Below, piece by piece: positions 44,771-55,429 of a DNA stretch of 64,000 nt. The DNA comes from Megaustenia siamemsis (Eukaryota > Mollusca > Gastropoda > Stylommatophora > Ariophantidae). The number at the start of each line of letters is the position of its first letter. Position 1 is the first letter of the stretch. The position numbers were made by a program, and so were the translations under genes. The notes under the pieces were generated by a model that did no database searches, was not told the origin of the DNA, and was given only the letters and a program-made list of their open reading frames with translations. The stretch covers positions 3,636,342-3,700,341 of the forward strand of contig JAVIAB010000159.1 in the NCBI GenBank assembly GCA_032433765.1, given 5' to 3'.

Positions 44771-44847
44771 ATTGTGAGAAATGTCAGCTGAAATATGAAG
44801 GAAGCTGCCCTGAGCATGGACCTCTCATCTGTATTGATAATACAGAG
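44771..44847 (+). CDS. Exon B1, PRDM-type zinc knuckle, copy 2
   Basis: 77 nt, acceptor gttcag, donor gtaaag. YCEKCQLKYEGSCPEHGP with all four ligands (Cys, Cys, Cys, His); the end reads LICIDNTE instead of LICIDNEE in copy 1. Confidence 0.72.
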
Positions 44848-45707
44848 GTAAAGTACACAATTATAGCTAGCAATGCTGGAATAGTCCCATATTTATATTA
44901 AAATACAGATTATTTATGTTATTTTTAAGCATTCTATTATATCACATTATTTATCTAAATTATCACATACAAATTTGAGCTATAGTCATATGTTCATAAA
45001 CAAAATATAGAATGAGATCGTAAGAGAAACTTTCCATTGGAACATTTAACTTAATAATCTAAAACTATGAATTGCAAAATGCTATATTTACTCAATCGTC
45101 CTGTGTGGCACAGAGAAAATTGAGACATTTGAAATGTGAATCTGTAGAAAAATGGGGATAATTTGGCGAAAGGAAAAGTAGACAAACATGGAAGTTCTGA
45201 ATCAGATGAAAATGGGGGACAAATTTTTAACACAAATAAAAAGAAGACAATTAAAATTGTTTGGACATGTGGAGAGACATAACACCCTTCTAAAAATTGT
45301 CTTGGTCGGAAGGGTGCAAAACAAGTGAGGCAGAGGTAGATCAAGACTAAAGTGGATCAATAACATCAAAGAGGTGGACAGGTGAACCTATGACAATATA
45401 CACCATCAAGACAAGAGACTGTAAAATGGCATTCAGTGGTAGCCAACCTTCACTGTGGAGATGGCACTCAATGAATGAATCTATGTCAGGATTATCATTA
45501 CAAATTGATTCTTCTGTATTTCCATTTTCCTGCCAAAAGATTTTTCATGTTAAAATTTAATTATTGAACATATTTCATCATTTAATTAGCATCACTATTA
45601 TGTTTTTTATGTGCTCTGATCAACTTTTAAAATGTTTTACAAGATAATCAATATGCTGTTTCTAGCATGCAAATAATGTTGCTTGTTCTCCTTCATTCTC
45701 TGTTGTT
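44848..45707 (+). pseudogene. Intron with LINE D fragment, copy 2
   Basis: Counterpart of 7184-8044. LINE D C-terminal remnant at 45100-45480 with stops and frameshifts; the rest is unassigned AT-rich intron. Confidence 0.6.
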
Positions 45708-45723
45708 AGTGTCAGACATCAGT

Positions 45724-46611
45724 AAAACAAGGATGCATCCTATCAATCTATACACTGAGCAAATCTTTAAAACCATCTCAGAGATACCAGGCCTAAACAT
45801 TAATGGAAAGATAATCAATAACCTAAGATATGCTGATGATACTGTTCTACTAGCATAAAATCCTAAAGACCTACAACAATTGCTTAATGTGATAAACATA
45901 ACAAGCAAAAAATATGGACTAGAAATGAATATCAAAAAGACTAAAACTATGATCATAAACAAAGAAAATTCTCAAGACCTACAATTAAATATCACAGTTG
46001 AGGGAATAAATCTGGAGACAGTCCAGAGCTACAACTACCTGGGACATACTATAACCAATGATGGAAAATGCAAAACTGAAATAATCAAAAGAATAGGTAT
46101 GGCAAAAAGTAATTTTAATGCCATGAAAAATATACTAACAACAAAACAAATATCAGCAGGGCTGAAACTAAGAATGGCAAAATGTTACATCTTCTCAATA
46201 TTCCTGTATGGTGCAGAAACATGGACATTAGACAAGAAAACAGAACAGAAAATTGAAGCCTTTGAAATGTTGATTTATAGAAGAATAGGTAGAATTGGAT
46301 GGAAACAAAAGGTAACAAACGATGAAGTTTTAAAACAACTGGAAATAAAAAGAGAACTACTAAATACAATTAAGACAAGACAAATGAAAATTTTGGGGCA
46401 TGTTAAAAGACACAACAGCCTACTAAAATTAATATTGGAAGGAAAAATACAAGGTAAAAGAGGCAGAGGCAGACCAAGACTAACATGGACGAGTAACATC
46501 AAAAGATGGACATGTCAATCTATGTCAACCTGCACCATCAAAGCAAGAAACAGAAGAATGGCGATCCATGGTAGCCAACCTTCGTTGCGTAGAAGGCACG
46601 CGATGATGATG
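45724..46611 (+). pseudogene. LINE D insertion, copy 2
   Basis: Same insertion as 8061-8963, flanked by agtgtcagacatcagt at 45708-45723 and 46612-46627. The catalytic site reads YADD here but is followed by a stop three codons on (near 45856). A 15-bp deletion removed the SPSLF block. The long frame 45880-46560 covers the thumb and C-terminus. Confidence 0.88.
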
Positions 46612-46739
46612 AGTGTCAGACATCAGTGTTTAGTTCATCAATGTTACATTATCACTGGTTAACATGACCCCACTCTAGTTCAATGCCAGTGCTTGATAAT
46701 TGTGCTGATGGTGATAGAAGGATTCCTTCAGATGGTACA

Positions 46740-47115
46740 TAGCCACTCATGCACTATTGCTTGGGTGTCAATCTTGCACACATTTTTGAGAACTTTCTTG
46801 AATAATGTGATGGGCTGATTTAATACATGTCCAACAGTGGGTCCCATATCCTTGACAGTGACATGCCACATTTCCTGTATCATGCTCTCCATGGCTGCAG
46901 TGCAGTCTTCCATAACTGTATGATTGCTGCACCAGGGGATGAGAAGCCTCTATACCAGTGACACCATTCTTGAACTTCTCAATCCATTCATACATTTGGG
47001 TACAACTCATGCACCTCTTACTGAACTGAATCCTCATCCAAAAATGAATCTCTCTAGGTTACACACCTTTGCTAAACAAAAATCTAATAACACTCCACTG
47101 CTCACGTTGGGTTCA
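46740..47115 (-). pseudogene. Mariner/SETMAR-type remnant, copy 2
   Basis: Counterpart of 9095-9475, with the same helix-turn-helix words (CMSCTQMYEWIEKFKNGVTG) and extra indels. Confidence 0.6.
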
Positions 47116-47722
47116 CATTTTGCAAGGGTCCATCACTTTTTTGAATTGTTGCCCAGGTTTCAATCCATCCACAGGTGTGTCAATACCACCTGTTGGTAGC
47201 TCAAGATCATCACTTCTGCATACCAGACACACAATTATATCAAAAGTATTTTTTTTTACCTATGTGGGTTAAACAAAAGTTAGACCTGAACTCCTCAAGC
47301 CTTCAGTACTGGACAGGTGACTTATATTCTCTGGTCCTTTAAGTCTTCCCCAGGCCCCAGATATGGGATAATGCAATAAAGATGGTTTGTTATGTGCAAT
47401 TTTTAATACAACACTTTTGGTTTTCCAATGAATGACCCCTGTACCTCTAATTGGATAATCTTTTTCTTTCTTTTTAAATGAGTATTTTGTGTTGTATTGA
47501 GTCCAGAATCTTAATATTTGCCATTTTCACAAACTTTATCTTTTCCTTTGGCTACATTAGCTTTTACAAGTTGCCAGACTGGATTATGTGTTTTGTATTT
47601 GTTTGAGATTGGCCACAAAACTTTAACGCCTTCAATATCTAGAGTGTCAAACATTGAAAACCTTGTGTAGATCAATAAGGCAACCAATAAAGTCAATATT
47701 GACATCATTTTTATATTCTCAG
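47116..47722. other. Intron, nothing recognised
   Basis: Counterpart of 9476-10083. Confidence 0.5.
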
Positions 47723-47797
47723 GCCCCATTGAAATTGAAAATGGAAGCAAATATCCCTTTCCTTAGGGATTATTTAAAAAAAGACCCAGATGATAAT
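47723..47797 (+). CDS. Exon C, copy 2
   Basis: 75 nt, acceptor ctcag, donor gtgagt, phase 0 at both ends. APLKLKMEANIPFLRDYL plus KKDPDDN. The tetrapeptide LKME replaces VKIE of copy 1 and keeps the hydrophobic-K-x-E pattern. Confidence 0.58.
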
Positions 47798-48304
47798 GTG
47801 AGTATGTTTATTTATTTGTTTGTTAAACCAAACATTTTATACAAGATGTGTCATATGTGTGTGCTGCTTTTAAACTCAATATTGATGGACTTAACATTTT
47901 GTTGATGGACTCAACATTTTGCAGGTATCTATCATGATGTGCAATACTGGTTGGCATAGGCAATCATGTCCTTCCACAATCTTCTATCTACAGTGCATCT
48001 TATCAGTTCTGTTGTTGACTTTTATCCATGCCATAACACCAAGCTATCCAGTATTTTCTCTTTTTGTCATCCACGATCTCTCTTTCCTTGTATTTTGCCA
48101 GTTGTAATCAAGTATTCCAACTTTCCTCTTCTCATGATGTGCACAAAAAAATATTGATTGTTTATTTCTGATGTTTTTAGGTTCTCCTTTTTTGTGTTGG
48201 CCTCTTTGAGAATAAACTCATTGGTCTTTTTAGCTGTACAAGAAACTTTCAACATTCTTCTAAGAAATCCCATCTCTGTGGCATCTAATCATATTTTCAT
48301 TTGG

Positions 48305-48663
48305 TCTCTCTCTCTCTCTGCAATCAGGACTCAATCAGAGTAGGATTGCAGACTCTCACATGAAGTCAGCTGTCTGTTTAAGTGTGTTGATCGCCCTCAC
48401 AGACAGAACTTCACAATTAGAGTCTGCCAGATCCACTCTGATTGAACACCTGTTAAAATGGTGCACTGTGTTCTGCGCCAGTGGCCCAGTGCATCTGATT
48501 TCAGCCAGCATTTTATTCAGGTTTGCATTCCTTAGCCTTTGATTGTCCCCAAATCTTCCTGCAAGGCAGCAGATGATCTTTTCTGTAGGGGGATTCTGCC
48601 CTTAGATGGTTTCCTTCCCAAGTTTATGAGCACCATCTGCCCGAGTCACTAAAGGTGACTAAC
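48305..48663 (-). mobile_element. ~310-bp repeat with (GA)n tail, minus orientation, copy 2
   Basis: Counterpart of 10666-11024. Confidence 0.7.
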
Positions 48664-48800
48664 ACAGACATGCACACACAAAGATATGAGATGTGACTAA
48701 CATAGCCATGCACACACAGGGATATGAGATGTGACATACACATACATGCACACACAAAGATATGAGATATGACCAACATAAACATGCACACAAAGATATT
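48655..48800. repeat. Short tandem repeat, copy 2
   Basis: Counterpart of 11018-11162. Confidence 0.6.
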
Positions 48801-50265
48801 TGGTCTACTGTCCATTTTTCACTTCCATAGGTCTGTATTGGTTCTATATAGCACAGATGAACTATCTTTCTCACTTCTAGTGACATAGATTTGTTGCATA
48901 AGATGTTTTTCATTTTCTGAAATGCTATTTTGACCTTACCTATTCTACTTTTTATTTCTGTGGTGCATCTTCCATCTTATGTTATTGTGCCCAAGTATTT
49001 CAAACATTGCACTTGTTTCAGATTTGTCCTGTTTATTTGAAGCTGCATGATGATGATGATTGATTCTTCGATATGACCATTACTTCTGTTTTCTTACTTT
49101 TCAGACTGAGACCTTTTTTGTTGCTTTCTTTTACTATTATGTCTATGTTTTCTTGTATTTCATTCTCTGTCTCTGCTATTAAGGCTGTGTCATCTGCACA
49201 TTGCAAATTATTTATGTTGTGGCTGTTGACTTCAATTCCTTTTTTGTCTACTATTGATCTCATATGTTCGCTGTAAAGTGAAAACAAATCTGGCGACAGA
49301 ACACAGCCTTGTCTGAGTCCTTGTTTTATATATTGGAATTGTCCTGCTTGGTTGCTAATTCGTATAGCTGCTGTTTGTTGCCAGCATATGTTTTTTTATG
49401 ATTCGCAGATTCTTGCCATCAATGTTTAATTTCTTCAGCATGTTGATTATTTCCACATGCTTTACTTTGTCAAATGCTTTTGTGTAGTCTACAAAGCACA
49501 TATATAGATCTTTCTTTACCTCTATTGCTCTTTCTATCGATGTTCTTAAGATGTATATTGCATTATTGGTGCCCTTTCCTTCCACATATCCACATTGTTT
49601 CTCACTTATTTCTGTTTTTTTGTTTTTTTTTATCCTTACACATATCATTATGATTCTTAGTAATATTTTCGTCATGTGGCTCATGAGAATAATATTGTGA
49701 TGGTCTTCACAATCTGTGGCACCTGACTTCTTCTGTATGGCCTCAATGTTAGATTTTAATAGATCTTCGGGTATGTGCCCAGTGTTATATATGTCATTGA
49801 GTAGTTTTGTTATTATTTGTACTCCCAACTCTCCTAGTGTATTTATCTCTTTGAATGTTATATTGTCAGGAAATGGAGCTTTGCCTCTTTTCATGTGTTG
49901 AAATGCTTCCTCCACTTAACTCTGCATTATTGGTGGTCCTGTGTCTTCATTTGAATTGTTTAATTCTGGTCTTTCATCATCATAGAGTTGACTGATATAT
50001 TCTGTTCATCTTTCCTTTGTTTTCACACATCCAGAAACTTTGACTTATTTTCTTCCTGTTAATTCATTTAACTGATTCATTTAACTATATGCTCATAATT
50101 GGGGTCAACAACGATGGCCTAACATCATCACGTGCTACGACGGTCATCATTTTCAAGAGGATGTGGCTTACCAGTATATGGGGATAGGCGGCGGGAACAA
50201 TTGAAGGCTATGTATGAAAAGTGTTCTTTGTTGCAGTTTCCTCATATTCCAAGTCGCATGTCTAT

Positions 50266-50570
50266 GTTAGTCACCTGTAGTGACTCGGGCAGATGGTGCT
50301 CGTAAAAATTGGGAGGGCCGACCATCTAAGGGCAGAATCCCCCTACAGAAAAGATCATCTGCTGCATTGCAGGAAGTTTGGGGACAATCGAAGGTTTAGG
50401 AAAACAAACCTGAACAAAATGCTGGCTGAAATCAGATGCACTGGGCTACTGGCACAGAACACAGTGCAACGTTTTAACAGGTATTCAAGCGGAGTGGATC
50501 TAACAGGCTTAAACAGACAGCTGTCTTCGTGTGTGAGTCTGGAGTCATACTCATATTGAGTCCTAATCGC

Positions 50571-50597
<27 letters not shown>
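50266..50597 (+). mobile_element. ~310-bp repeat with (GA)n tail, plus orientation, copy 2
   Basis: Counterpart of 12661-12977, with the GA run about twice as long. Confidence 0.7.
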
Positions 50598-50603
<6 letters not shown>

Positions 50604-50837
50604 TGATTGCGCATAAATTTTGAGTCTTTCCTTTGTTGTTTTTCCATTTCTTCACATTTCTATTTAACCATCATTTCTCCACTTCTCTGCATTTGTTGTG
50701 GATCTCTTTGTATAATATTTTATATGTATGTTCTTCTTTCTTATGTTTTCATCTTTTGTCCATTAGTTCTAATATTTCTTCTGTCATCCAATTCTTTTTT
50801 GTTGATTCTTTTAGTCACTGGTATTACTTTTTTTGTT

Positions 50838-51085
50838 TCCTGTGTACCAGGGCCTCATTTAGAGGGAAGTAAAGAATAGTGACACTGTGACCTTCCAGGC
50901 ATGTCATAAGAGGAGACTAAGGAGGTTGATTGATGGAAAAGCATTGTTTTGGAAACATAACCATAGATTTTAGAAGCAGTGATTTCTGCAATATGTGCCA
51001 TTTTGACACGCAAGGTTTCTGTTTTTGAGATTGTGGTTCTGCCCTATATGCCGTCTTCGGCTTGAAAGGACAACAGATAGATAGA
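50838..51085 (+). mobile_element. SINE-like element with (ATAG)n tail, copy 2
   Basis: Counterpart of 13216-13465. The word attactt is present on both sides (near 50823 and 51085) and is the likely target duplication. Confidence 0.78.
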
Positions 51086-51415
51086 TTACTTCTTCTGATG
51101 TTTGTTGCATCAATTGTTTGAGCATTTCCCGCTGCTCCTCGATGTTCTGTATTTTCTCCAAAGCATGATATCTATCTTGTATTATCGTACTGTACATATC
51201 TATCATAGCAAATAAAATAAACCATATTTGCAACAAACATGGACATTCACATAGACATATTGACAAATAACATATTCAGTCTCACAAAATAACACAGATT
51301 CTGTTTAAAAAATAACATGAGCAAGTGTGTCGACAATGATGTTAAGTGTTGCAGTCTCACATGAGAAGGAAGATTCTACATTTTGAGACCACATTGTGAA
51401 GAAATAAAATGTGTA

Positions 51416-51476
51416 ATGTCTACTGGGAACATAACAAATTATAAAGCAGATATCATCATCATCAAGTACCATGCCT
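51416..51476. repeat. Single 55-bp unit (array in copy 1)
   Basis: One unit of the 55-bp repeat that has ten units at 13796-14346. Confidence 0.9.
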
Positions 51477-51477
51477 A

Positions 51478-51715
51478 CTCGTGTTGGTGATCATGTCTCT
51501 CCACAACTTTTGATCTCAACAGTTATTTATCATTTCTGTTATTGACCTTCTGCCAAACCATTCTCCTAAGCTGTTTGGTATCTTTTCTCATTGCTTCCCA
51601 CTATCTCTTCATCACTCAATTTTCCCAGTTGTTACAATATATTCCAGCTGTTCCCTTCTCATTACATGGCCAAACAATGATGATTGTTTCTTCCTAATAT
51701 TGGAAATTAGTTCTC
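51478..51715 (-). pseudogene. LINE C C-terminal fragment, copy 2
   Basis: Counterpart of 14347-14590. Confidence 0.62.
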
Positions 51716-51771
51716 TTATTCTTAATATTATTATATATTTTAAATATAGTATATTATATAATACTATGTTT

Positions 51772-52027
51772 GGGTGTCCGGTTAGCGCAATTGATAGGCG
51801 GTTGGTTTACCACGGCAACAGCCGGGGTTCGTACCCTGGCGAGGACACCTGGGTTTTACTAATTCCCTAAAAATTAGTACCTCTGAAGTCGGTGTAAATC
51901 TGCCTGCATGGCGAGGGACATCCTGTAATGGGATAAAACAGACTTTGCACGCAAAATTCAGTCCCACAAAATTGAGTGGGTGGGACTTCGTCAGAGGTCA
52001 AAGCTGACGAAAGCGAACGAACGAACG
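51772..52027 (+). mobile_element. tRNA-derived SINE (family 1), post-duplication insertion
   Basis: Starts gggtgtccggttagcgcaat, with a B-box ggttcgtaccc, and ends in (GAAC)n. Flanked by a perfect 14-bp repeat ataatactatgttt at 51758-51771 and 52028-52041. Copy 1 has the empty site (about 14635-14650). Same family as 938-1195. Confidence 0.92.
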
Positions 52028-52092
52028 ATAATACTATGTTTTATATCTTATATTAAATATTCGTGTTGATTTCATTGCTCCTATGATGACTA

Positions 52093-52362
52093 TCCTGTGT
52101 GTTACAGGGGCCTCATTATGAGGGAAGTAAAGAATAGTGACACTGTGACCTTCCAGGCATGTCGTATGAGGCGACTAAGGAGGTTGATCGATGGCTTGAC
52201 AAGCTGTCATTGTAAAAAGTATTGTTATGGAAACAGAGCCATAGATTTTAGAAGCAGTGATCTCTGCAATATGTGCCACTTTGGCATGCAAGGTTTCTGT
52301 TTTTGAGATTGTGGCTCTGCCCTATGTGCCGTCTTTGGCTCGAAAGGACAATAGATAGATAG
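52093..52362 (+). mobile_element. SINE-like element with (ATAG)n tail, post-duplication insertion
   Basis: Begins tcctgtgtgttacaggggcc and ends gacaatagatagatagat. Flanked by atgatgacta at 52083-52092 and 52363-52372. Copy 1 has no element at this point (gatgactctaagtg, about 14692). Confidence 0.9.
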
Positions 52363-52372
52363 ATGATGACTA

Positions 52373-53010
52373 AGTGCCTGGTTTTGTACTTTATCCAGCT
52401 CTTGCAGTGTGGTGTTTGATGCTGACACCATACAAATGATGCATGTGCTAGATGTGGGCATATACCCTGTTGGTAAGCTTTCTGAATTTTTCCCCAATCA
52501 CACCCCATGTGGTTCAGTGCAGCTTTCTTAGAATAGCCAACTTCCTCCTTGTCTCTTTGGGTTTCCTTATTCATCTACTGTTTCCAAGATAGTTTGTTGT
52601 CAAATGTAACTCCAAGGTAAGTAGCTTGTAAGTCTTCTTTCACAGGTTCATTGTTTTTGTAGATGGTCTTGCTTTTTATTTTGTGGAGAGAATGAAAAGT
52701 GTAGTACAGCCTTTGTCTATATTTATGATGATACACCTTCTATTTGTACATGAGTTCAGTGCATTCATAGCTCTTTGCAACAATTTGGAGGCCACTGTTG
52801 CATACTCCTCTGTGCACCACATTACCAGGTCAGCTGCATACATTGCCACTTTGATACCATGTGGTAGTTCAGTAACTAAGTCATTGATGTAAACTAGAAA
52901 TGTTTTGAAGATAGCACCTGTCCCTGTGAGACACTTTGGTGCAGTAGGACCTTCTTACTTTTAAGACCATCCAGTTGCACTCTGGCTCTCCTGTTATAAA
53001 GGTATGCAAT
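52373..53010 (-). pseudogene. Jockey/I-like LINE RT fragment, copy 2
   Basis: Counterpart of 14690-15330. Near 52400 the minus strand reads LQELDKVQNQAL, a thumb motif of Jockey/I-type reverse transcriptases, then meets the SINE-like insertion. Confidence 0.68.
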
Positions 53011-53026
53011 CACCCATTTGTTAAGT

Positions 53027-53360
53027 AAAAGGGAAAGGTAAAGTGTGAAACTTGAACCGGCGTCTTAGCACACGAGTTTCCACCCATATGTGCTCGGCCA
53101 CCTATCCAGAAATGTTCAGAGATTTCTGGATAGTGTCACTTCAAGCATCGAAACTCACGATGCGAGGTGACATTCCTCACCTTCCCAGGGTATTACCCTA
53201 GTACCCATTTCTGCCAACGGCTGGGTCGACCGTGGGGGTATATTTTTTTTCCAACCATGAGTTCACACTGCTCCCAGCGGGAAGCAGACACGGGTTGTCC
53301 GAACGTCAGTAGTCCATTCGGGTGGTTTTCCCAACTAGGCTACCGAGGCCTCCACCCATT
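53027..53360 (-). mobile_element. tRNA-like SINE (family 2), antisense, copy 2
   Basis: Counterpart of 15355-15690. Confidence 0.65.
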
Positions 53361-53494
53361 TGTACATCCTGCCATTTACTCCATAATTTCTCAGTTTCTT
53401 CAAGAGCCATCACAGTTTGTGAAAACAAACAACAGCAGATTCTAAAGCATGTTTAGCATCTGTTTATCCCTTTTTATTACAAAGACTTTTGTTT

Positions 53495-53890
53495 TTAAGT
53501 TTTGATTTTCATGTTCATGGTCTTATATAATTTCTTCAGAATGATTCTGTTTAGTATTTTTCCTGGCACTGAAAACATAATAAATCGCCTATAATTTGTG
53601 CACTCCTGTAAACTTCCTTTCTTTGGTAGTTTGATCATATAACCTTCTATACAGTCTTTAGGTATTTTTTTATGCTCTCCCATATTTTATCTAGTACATT
53701 ATGTACCATCTTGGTAGAGGTATTATCTTCTTTGATGGCTTCTGAAGGAATTTTGTCTGGTCCTGTGACACTTTGTTTTGTTGTACTTTGTTTTACATTT
53801 ATCACTTTTAGACATGAGATGTTGAATTTTCTTAGCTCTACCTGCATATGTGTTCCCATTACTCTATTTGTGTGTGTGTGTGATCCATTC
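53495..53890 (-). pseudogene. LINE B reverse transcriptase N-part, antisense, copy 2
   Basis: Minus strand: SVTGPDKIPSEAIKEDN, MVHNVLDKIWESIKKYL, a frame change, EGYMIKLPKKGSLQECTNYR and MFSVPGKILNRIILKKL. This is the ordinary order for a LINE RT, whereas copy 1 is rearranged here. Confidence 0.78.
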
Positions 53891-53915
53891 TAAATGTGCA
53901 AAATAATATTTCCAG

Positions 53916-54033
53916 AGTCAGACAGTAAAGATGGAAACAAAAAGAGAAGAAGAAAGTGATATGTCCACTGTCATTTTGAAAGCAGGGACTGATTCCTCAT
54001 CTCTTTCTTGTCCTGACAAGGACAGTTTTATGT
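53916..54033 (+). CDS. Exon A2, copy 2
   Basis: 118 nt, acceptor tttccag, donor gtaagt. Reads SQTVKMETKREEES, then DMSTVILKAGTDSSS and LSCPDKDSFM, ending with T. ATG at 53931. Confidence 0.7.
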
Positions 54034-54228
54034 GTAAGTTTTTGCTTGTTGTAATTATCATCTCTGTTCATATTTTGACAACATTTAGTTGATAACTTGA
54101 GTGTGTCTGTTTTAACCTGATCAGTTAATACTGACAGTTCTTTTATACTTCGTCCCCCATTTCACACAGCCATCTTTGTCAGCCAGTACATTTAAACCTC
54201 TACATTGATAATCCATTTCTCTGTTCAG

Positions 54229-54305
54229 ATTGTGAGAAAGATCAGCAGAAAATGAAAGGAAGCTGCCCTGACCATGGACCTATTGTTTATATTGACAATG
54301 CTGAG
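54229..54305 (+). CDS. Exon B2, degenerate zinc knuckle, copy 2
   Basis: 77 nt, acceptor gttcag, donor gtaaag. YCEKDQQKMKGSCPDHGP, with the second Cys lost as in copy 1. Confidence 0.72.
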
Positions 54306-55429
54306 GTAAAGTACACAATTAATAGGCTTTCTATCTCAAGAGATAAATTGATGTAGGTCACTCAAGAATGAACACTGTGCTTATTATGACTAAATAGTCC
54401 TTTTCTAGAATGGCAGTCATGTCCACATGTAGAACTAATATAGTTGGATGTTGTTGCTTTTGCTGTGTCTTTTCTTGCCATATGTTTTGTAAATTTCATC
54501 TTCATGCAACCCTTTATCAATGTGTGCTATCCCTATCTATGTGAGGCACATGTTTCCAGATGTTTGCTCTCAATGTTGAGCTGTGTCATGTTGTACAAAC
54601 TGGCATCTTTAAAACACTGAGTGTTGATTGGCCAATATGTCACGTGCATGCTTCTGTCTTTGAGATGATACAAGATATGTCATGTTCTCAGACAGCTATA
54701 CTGATAGTACATCTTCACAATACTCAGAATGGCAAGAGAACAGGAAAACACAAATAGACATTATTAAAGTTGATAAAGAATTGAAGGGAAACAGCTTCAT
54801 AAGGAGTGGTTTTGAAAGGCTGCCGCAGAAAGACAACAGTAGAGATCTCTAGTGATGACATCATATGACAAAAGGCATGATACATTAAGTAATTTTTTTG
54901 GCTACAACATCATCTGGTTTTACATCATCATGGTGGCCTTGGTAGCCTAGTTAGAAAAACCACCCCACTGGCTACCACCATTTGGACAACCTGTGTTTGA
55001 TTCCTGCTGGAAGCAGTTAGTGAATTGTAGATAAAATGAAAAGATAGATAACCATGAAGTTGACCCAGTCACTGGCAGAAATGGGCACCAGTGTTCATAC
55101 TCTGGGAGGGTGAGAAATGGCGTCTCAATCATGAGTTATGATGCTTGAGGCGACACTAGAAATGAATCTCCAAACACTTCTGGATAGGCGATCAAGCACA
55201 AATGGGTAAAAAACCAGCTTGCTAACACACTGTTTCAAATCCAATACTTTTACTTTGTATCTGATTTGTCATTAATTTAAATTGTTACATTGAAATGGTA
55301 TTTATAGTCACACATTTGAAAGCTTTAAATACAAGAAACCATAATCAAAGAACTGTATGAGTTATGTTCCACTTCAACATTTCATTTGCTTATGACTTAG
55401 TGTAAGTTTTAAATACCATCTGTTCTCAG
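54306..55429. other. Intron before zinc-finger exon, copy 2
   Basis: Contains a family 2 SINE at 54930-55250. No SET-domain sequence recognised. Differs from copy 1 by small indels near 54330 and 54410-54470. Confidence 0.65.
54930..55250 (+). mobile_element. tRNA-like SINE (family 2), plus orientation, copy 2
   Basis: Counterpart of 17998-18315. Confidence 0.68.

Larger units (their letters stand above)
47919..51285 (-). pseudogene. RTE A antisense with nested insertions, copy 2
   Basis: Counterpart of 10280-13660. Reverse transcriptase 49033-49915 (FVDYTKAFDKVKHVEI, CADDTALIAE); C-terminus 48067-48273 and 48830-48915; pre-RT 50607-50830 and 51090-51266. Confidence 0.8.
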
